Assembly: GCA_016929735.1 (NCBI GenBank)
Contig: JAFGID010000098.1
Span: 1 to 9,356, forward strand
Direction of reading: 5' to 3'
DNA: 9,356 nucleotides
Origin: Ignavibacteriales bacterium
GTDB taxonomy: Bacteria > Bacteroidota > Ignavibacteria > Ignavibacteriales > Melioribacteraceae
The notes beneath the pieces were generated by a model that saw nothing but the letters and a program-made list of their open reading frames with translations, was not told the origin of the DNA and made no database searches. Below, piece after piece: positions 5,348 to 9,356 of the stretch (position 1 is the stretch's first letter; the number at the start of each line of letters is the position of its first letter). Made by a program: the position numbers and the translations under genes.

Positions 5348-7354
5348 CTAATATTTATAATATGTTTTATCTTCCAATACCCATTGTTCGGATAAATCTT
5401 TATGCAGTTCTCTTAAAAATCTTGATGGCTTGGCAAATGTAATTCCATTATATCTATCAAATATTTTTTCGGGATATGTTATATATAAATTTTGTTTTGC
5501 TCTTGTAGCAGCAACGTACATTAATCGTCTTTCTTCTTCAAGTTGGTCAGCACTTTCGCAGGACATTGAAGAAGGGAAAAAGCCTTCCAATGCGTGAATG
5601 ATAAAAATCGTGTTCCACTCTAAACCTTTTGCGGAATGAATGGTTGATAAAGTTAAAAATTCTTCCTCACGCATTTCTGCTTCAATATCAATCACGGTAT
5701 CCTGTGGTGGTTCTAGCGCCATATCAGCAAGGAAACTATCAACGCTCCTATAATTCTGCGAAATGTTCAAAAAGATTTCCAAATCTTTTTTTCGTTTGTT
5801 GAAATCGTCATATTTATCCATAAAGAAAGGTTCATAGTATTGTAAAATGGATTCAATCTTTTCCGAAGGAGTCAATTTTTTCTTGTGGATGTCTTGCAAT
5901 AAATAAAGCAAGTTTAGTATATGGTCATTGTATAAAGGATTGACAATTGCATCGGGTTTAGTTTCAAGAGAAATTCTTCCTGTTGCAAAATCATCAATAA
6001 TTGTTTGTGCTTTCTTTGGACCTATACCCTCGTGCAATAATAGAACACGATACCAACTGACAAAATCTTTTGGATTGGCAGAAATTCGGAGAAAGGCGAG
6101 CATATCTTTTACGTGTGCTGTTTCAATGAATTTCATACCGCCGAATTTTTTGAAAGGAATATTTGCTTTTGTTAATTCAATTTCCAAATCAAAAGAGAAA
6201 AATGATGAACGAAAGAGAACAGCAAAATCGTTTAATGATAAACCTTCTTCTCGTAGTTCAAGAATACGCTCGACAATAAAACGGGATTGCATATTTTCGG
6301 TTGCTGCTTTAATTATTACTGGTAGAACTCCACTTTGTTTGTGGGTGAAAAGATGTTTCGGATATTTTTCAATTGCAGATTCGATAATCTGATTGGTAAA
6401 GTCAAGTATCGGTTGTGTGCTACGGTAATTTTCTTCTAAAGTAATGACTTTGACATCCTTGAATAATTTTGGAAATTCGATAATGTTTTTAAAATTTGCT
6501 CCTCTGAATGAATATATAGACTGCGAATCATCACCTACCACCATTAGATTATTATTCAACTGTGTTAATCCTTGAACAACTTCTGCCTGTAATTTATTTG
6601 TGTCTTGATATTCATCAACCATTACAAAATTGATTGAGTTAAGAAGAGATTGAGCGGCAGGTGAAAACTTCCAAAGAAAATCTCGTAAATAAATCAAGAG
6701 GTCATCGTAATCAAGCAGACTGGATTTTTTTTTGTAATTTTCATATACATTTTTGATTTGTCGCATTTCCTGAAGGTACAAAGAAAAATGAGGATATTCC
6801 TGTATGACAATATCGTCCAATGGGCGACACATATTGGTACTTAAACTGAAAATTTTATAAAGCGTTTGTTTATTAGGAAAACGTTTTTTAAGTTCACCCA
6901 ATTTCATCTGCCCCTTAATAAGGTTGATAACATCTTCGCTATCACCTTGATCTAGAATTATAAAATTGGAATTAAGCCCAATATGATTTGAAAACTTACG
7001 AAGAGTAATATTAGCAAATGAATGGAAAGTTCCTCCGTTTACTTTTCCGCACCTATTGTCAAGTAGTAGTTCGGCTCTATTCATCATTTCTCTCGCAGCT
7101 TTGCGTGTGAATGTTAGCAAAAGAATGGATTGTGGATTATAACCCATTTCAACTAAGCGAGCAACACGAAAAACGAGAGTCCGCGTTTTGCCTGTTCCTG
7201 CACCTGCAATAACTAAGTAATTTCCCTCAATTGAAGAAACTGCTTCAAATTGAGCAGGATTAAGTTGATTTTCATAATTTATTTTATAATTAATCTTATC
7301 ATTTATTTTGTCAATCCCTTTTGAGTGAGATTTGAGTACGTATTTTTTTTCCAT
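5348..7354 (-). CDS. UvrD/Rep-family superfamily 1 DNA helicase
   Basis: ATP-dependent 3'-5' DNA helicase of 668 residues, somewhat shorter than PcrA/UvrD (about 720) because the C-terminal tail is short. Motifs in order: Q motif LNPAQFEAV (31-39), Walker A AGAGTGKT (50-57), Ia TFTRKAAREM (81-90), GTFHSFA (108-114), DYDDLL (215-220), Walker B VDEYQD (246-251), III VVGDDSQSIYSFRGA (272-286), IV EENYRST (307-313), V LSTIHSAKGLEW (569-580), VI EEERRLMYVAATRAK (606-620), and the SRFLREL closing segment. No nuclease domain is present, so it is not AddA/RecB-like. Expected role: repair, replication-fork clearance or plasmid-type replication; it is not clearly the PcrA orthologue. The start at 7354 is the only ATG before the Q motif, and an in-frame stop lies at 7364-7366; no Shine-Dalgarno is visible. 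Residues 16-27 are a triple KIN(D/Y) repeat. Probably first gene of a unit with the phosphoesterase and MscS. Confidence 0.95.
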   Translation of the reverse strand: MEKKYVLKSHSKGIDKINDKINYKINYENQLNPAQFEAVSSIEGNYLVIAGAGTGKTRTLVFRVARLVEMGYNPQSILLLTFTRKAAREMMNRAELLLDNRCGKVNGGTFHSFANITLRKFSNHIGLNSNFIILDQGDSEDVINLIKGQMKLGELKKRFPNKQTLYKIFSLSTNMCRPLDDIVIQEYPHFSLYLQEMRQIKNVYENYKKKSSLLDYDDLLIYLRDFLWKFSPAAQSLLNSINFVMVDEYQDTNKLQAEVVQGLTQLNNNLMVVGDDSQSIYSFRGANFKNIIEFPKLFKDVKVITLEENYRSTQPILDFTNQIIESAIEKYPKHLFTHKQSGVLPVIIKAATENMQSRFIVERILELREEGLSLNDFAVLFRSSFFSFDLEIELTKANIPFKKFGGMKFIETAHVKDMLAFLRISANPKDFVSWYRVLLLHEGIGPKKAQTIIDDFATGRISLETKPDAIVNPLYNDHILNLLYLLQDIHKKKLTPSEKIESILQYYEPFFMDKYDDFNKRKKDLEIFLNISQNYRSVDSFLADMALEPPQDTVIDIEAEMREEEFLTLSTIHSAKGLEWNTIFIIHALEGFFPSSMSCESADQLEEERRLMYVAATRAKQNLYITYPEKIFDRYNGITFAKPSRFLRELHKDLSEQWVLEDKTYYKY
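7274..7309 (-). repeat. Three 12-bp tandem units inside the helicase gene
   Basis: Leftward the units are AAAATAAATGAT, AAGATTAATTAT and AAAATAAATTAT, encoding KIND-KINY-KINY (helicase residues 16-27). The first and third differ at one base. They keep frame and lie ahead of the conserved Q motif, in a disordered, charged leader. Slippage during replication is the likely origin. Confidence 0.75.
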
Positions 7355-7404
7355 ATTTTGATTTTATTTGAGAAAAATTTTATTGAAATAGTAAACTGAA
7401 TTAC

Positions 7405-7433
7405 AATTTTAATTTAAAGATTTAATTAAAATT
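7405..7433. promoter_or_regulatory. AT-only palindrome between the MarR and helicase genes
   Basis: A 29-bp imperfect palindrome with 10-bp exact arms (AATTTTAATT and AATTAAAATT) and a 9-base centre. Everything except the central G is A or T. It lies 51 bases before the helicase start and 82 bases after the MarR stop. MarR proteins bind AT-rich palindromes of similar scale, so it could be an operator. In DNA this AT-rich such arms can also arise by chance. Apart from this element, the 161-bp gap 7355-7515 shows no clear promoter or terminator. Confidence 0.3.
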
Positions 7434-7515
7434 TACAAAATCCTACGAGTAAATTCTATTGTTTATTTTGCGAAATGATGATATAAAATCAGGTCAGTTT
7501 ATTAAATGAAGAATT

Positions 7516-7944
7516 TTATTTTGTAATTTTTTCTAAAGTGGCAATTAAATTTTTCTGTTCGATTTTACTTAATTTATTCCACATATTCATAATCTGGTTT
7601 TCGTAATCGGGCAATAATTTTTCAAGTTTTTGCTCTCCCTTTTTTGTCAATTCCACAATAATTATTCTTCTGTCATCCTTTGGATAAATTCTCTTAATGA
7701 ATCCATCTTTCTCCAAATTGTCTGTTATGCAAGTTACGTTTGCAGCTGTTACCATTAGTTTGCGACTAATTTTATTTAGTTGTGAAGGTCCGTTTGCTTT
7801 TAGAATTATTAAAACATCCAATTGTGCGGCCGTTAATTCGTAATGAAGGGCAATTTTTTGTAAGATGAATTTTAATTTACCGTGTGCTTGATATATTATA
7901 TCAACAAATTCTAATGTTGTAAATAGTTTATCTGTTTTATTCAT
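7516..7944 (-). CDS. MarR-family transcriptional regulator
   Basis: Cytoplasmic DNA-binding regulator of 142 residues, the normal family length, expected to act as a dimer. N-terminal dimerisation helix at about 10-35. LTAAQLDVLIIL (37-48) begins the winged helix; GPSQLNKISRKLMVTAANVT (52-71) holds the helix-turn-helix, and CITDNLEKDGFIKR continues into the wing with the hallmark YPKDDRRIIIVELTKKG (Asp91-Arg92-Arg93). A C-terminal dimerisation helix runs from about 104 to 142. There is no obvious redox-sensing Cys pair; Cys72 is single, so a small-molecule ligand is more likely than an OhrR-type switch. It sits 40 bases after the sensor kinase gene and is probably co-transcribed with it. Its target is unknown; the palindrome at 7405-7433 just downstream is a candidate site. 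Confidence 0.92.
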   Translation of the reverse strand: MNKTDKLFTTLEFVDIIYQAHGKLKFILQKIALHYELTAAQLDVLIILKANGPSQLNKISRKLMVTAANVTCITDNLEKDGFIKRIYPKDDRRIIIVELTKKGEQKLEKLLPDYENQIMNMWNKLSKIEQKNLIATLEKITK

Positions 7945-7984
7945 ACTTTATTCTTATTTTTTATTAAATATGCGAAGTGTAAAA

Positions 7985-9163
7985 TTATTTTTTTAGAATA
8001 ATTTTCATTGTTGTTCCGACGCTAATCACAGAGGATTTTAAAAATATTTTTCCGCTATGATAACCTTCAATTATCCTCTTAGTTAAACTTAACCCTAATC
8101 CCCATCCTCTTCTCTTAGTGCTGTATCCGGGTCGGAAAATATCTTTTCTTCTTTTAAAATCTATTCCTTTTCCATTATCTGTAACTTCAATTTCAACTTT
8201 TTTCTTTGTTTCTGCAATTTCAATTTCAATCAGACCTTTTTTACCCTCAATTGCGTCAAGTGAATTTTTCACAAGATTTTCTATGACCCATTCAAACAAT
8301 TCATTGTTCAATAATGCTTTAATATTAGAATCACCAGTAACTTTTAACTCCACATTTTTACCAAAGTTAGGAAGTCTTCTTTGAAAATAATTCATTACTT
8401 TGTTAATACAGTCAACAACTTTCTCTGGTTTTAATTCAGGTTTTGAGCCAATTTTAGAGAACCTATCCGCAATTTTGCACAATCTTGTCAAGTCATTATC
8501 AATTTCTGCGGTAGCATCAAGAACCTTTTCAGGTTCTTTATAATTCATTCTTAGTATCTCTGACCAACCCATTAAGCTTGAGATGGGTGTTCCCAGTTGA
8601 TGAGCCGTTTCTCTTGCCATACCAACCCAGATGCTGCTCTGCTCACTTCTTTTGATATAACTAAAACTTATATATGCAACTAAAATAAATAAAATAGCAA
8701 ACAAGATTTGAAAGTATGGATAATATTTCAATTCTTCAACCATTTCTGAATCGCCATAATATAATGTTTGAAGCAATATAGAATCAGAATAAACAGGTAT
8801 TGGTTTATGAATATTTTTATATTCATTGATTTTATTGATTAAAAAATCATTTATTTGAGTTTCAGACCAATTTGAATCAATATTTAAATTTCGGTAACCA
8901 ATTGTTGGATTGTTTTCAGCATCAGTTAAAATTAATGGAAAATCTATTTGTTGAACTATTTGGAGTTGAAAAGAATAATCGGGAATTTCTTCTGAATTTA
9001 CCAAATACTCGATATGGCTGGCATATAATTCGACGAGCTCTTTTTCACGTTGCTGAAGTTTTTTTACAAGATGATTTGTGTATAAAAGTGTACTTGCTGC
9101 AATTATTAATGCAAGCAAAAATAATAACAACTTAATTATAAGTGATGATGGTTTACTTTTCAT
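7985..9163 (-). CDS. Membrane sensor histidine kinase without HAMP domain
   Basis: Two-component sensor kinase of 392 residues. TM1 at about 8-28, a sensory loop of about 120 residues outside the membrane (30-149), TM2 at about 150-170, then after only about ten residues the phosphoacceptor region WVGMARETAHQLGTPISSLM with His188. A HAMP linker is absent. The ATPase domain has N box IENLVKNSLDAIEG (294-307), G1 DNGKGID (329-335), F box IFRPGYSTK (342-350) and G2 GWGLGLSLTKRI (353-364), so it should be active. The AHQLGTP form is common in Bacteroidota kinases. The loop (with DFPLILTDAENNPTIGY) may be a PAS/Cache-like fold, but I cannot be sure. There is no response regulator in the window, so its partner is unknown. 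Followed by the MarR gene at 40 bases; preceded by the tail-protein gene at 50 bases. No Shine-Dalgarno visible. Confidence 0.93.
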   Translation of the reverse strand: MKSKPSSLIIKLLLFLLALIIAASTLLYTNHLVKKLQQREKELVELYASHIEYLVNSEEIPDYSFQLQIVQQIDFPLILTDAENNPTIGYRNLNIDSNWSETQINDFLINKINEYKNIHKPIPVYSDSILLQTLYYGDSEMVEELKYYPYFQILFAILFILVAYISFSYIKRSEQSSIWVGMARETAHQLGTPISSLMGWSEILRMNYKEPEKVLDATAEIDNDLTRLCKIADRFSKIGSKPELKPEKVVDCINKVMNYFQRRLPNFGKNVELKVTGDSNIKALLNNELFEWVIENLVKNSLDAIEGKKGLIEIEIAETKKKVEIEVTDNGKGIDFKRRKDIFRPGYSTKRRGWGLGLSLTKRIIEGYHSGKIFLKSSVISVGTTMKIILKK

Positions 9164-9213
9164 TTATTATATTTTTTTATTGTAAATTTAGTAAATAAAA
9201 ATTATAAAATGCT

Positions 9214-9356
9214 TTATCTCTCATCTTCTAAAACTTCTTTTTTGGGAATTATTTCTTTCTGAGGTTCGATTATTTCATCCTTCTCAGGTTTTTCAATCAT
9301 ATCGCTTTCTGGAGGTATCTCTTTTTGCTTTTCAGGTTCAACTTGTTCTTCTTCTA
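9214..9356 (-). CDS. C-terminal tail of an unidentified protein rich in Glu, Lys and Pro (partial)
   Basis: The leftward frame is open from the right edge to a TAA at 9214-9216 and gives 46 residues ending KKEVLEDER; the body of the protein lies outside. The piece is almost wholly Glu, Lys, Pro and Ile in loose repeats (VEPEKQKEIPP, MIEKPEKDEI, IEPQKEIIPKKE), typical of a disordered charged tail. Codon choice and spacing (50 bases before the kinase gene, same strand) support a real gene. Nothing here identifies its function. It is the probable first visible gene of the kinase-MarR unit. Confidence 0.65.
   Translation of the reverse strand, partial: EEEQVEPEKQKEIPPESDMIEKPEKDEIIEPQKEIIPKKEVLEDER

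Noticed and set aside
5928..6392. 154-residue rightward open frame
   Set aside because: It lies entirely opposite the helicase core, has no recognisable motif, and the helicase frame carries all the conserved residues.
1947..7354. Antiphage defence island built from the AlbA_2 protein and the UvrD-type helicase
   Set aside because: They are not adjacent (a phosphoesterase and a channel lie between), no nuclease, methylase or integrase is present, and the helicase looks like an ordinary repair enzyme.
8118..8384. 88-residue rightward open frame
   Set aside because: Antisense to the kinase ATPase domain; its composition reflects the opposite strand of conserved motifs.

Overview
The window is AT-rich bacterial chromosome, densely coded, with no tRNA, rRNA, CRISPR array or insertion sequence that I can see. 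The protein styles suggest the Bacteroidota/Ignavibacteriota (FCB) group: a secreted calcineurin-like phosphoesterase fused to a CBM9-like domain, a sensor kinase with an AHQLGTP phosphorylation motif, mostly weak Shine-Dalgarno sites, and one good match to the Bacteroidota promoter form TTG-N20-TAnnTTTG. This placement is an inference from style, not from a marker gene.

Layout. The left edge (1-1206) holds the only rightward gene, the C-terminal seven-eighths or so of a Sad/YneI-type succinate-semialdehyde dehydrogenase. It meets, stop codon against stop codon with no spacer, the leftward NlpC/P60 cell-wall peptidase gene (1207-1836). Everything from there to the right edge reads leftward. 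In transcription order (right to left) the genes are: an unidentified protein with a Glu/Lys/Pro-rich tail, cut by the window edge (9214-9356); a membrane histidine kinase (7985-9163); a MarR-family regulator (7516-7944); a 161-bp gap with an AT-only palindrome; a UvrD/Rep-type helicase (5348-7354); a secreted metallophosphoesterase with a CBM9-like C-terminus (3618-5336); an MscS-type channel (2701-3582); a 97-bp gap with twin 15-bp palindromes; an AlbA_2/Schlafen-type protein with a C-terminal winged helix (1947-2603); a 110-bp gap with a candidate terminator and promoter; and the NlpC/P60 gene.

Likely transcription units (inferred from spacing): tail protein - kinase - MarR (50- and 40-bp gaps); helicase - phosphoesterase - MscS (11- and 35-bp gaps, with the phosphoesterase ribosome site overlapping the helicase stop codon); AlbA_2 protein alone; NlpC/P60 alone. 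Several products act at the envelope (sensor kinase, phosphoesterase, MscS channel, wall peptidase), but the genes do not form a recognised pathway.

The most unusual element is at 2640-2683. Two palindromes, exact reverse complements of each other, form a 17-bp perfect inverted repeat just upstream of the gene for the AlbA_2/winged-helix protein. They look like an operator pair, possibly for that protein itself. I found no convincing complete novel system. No gap between genes exceeds 300 bases.
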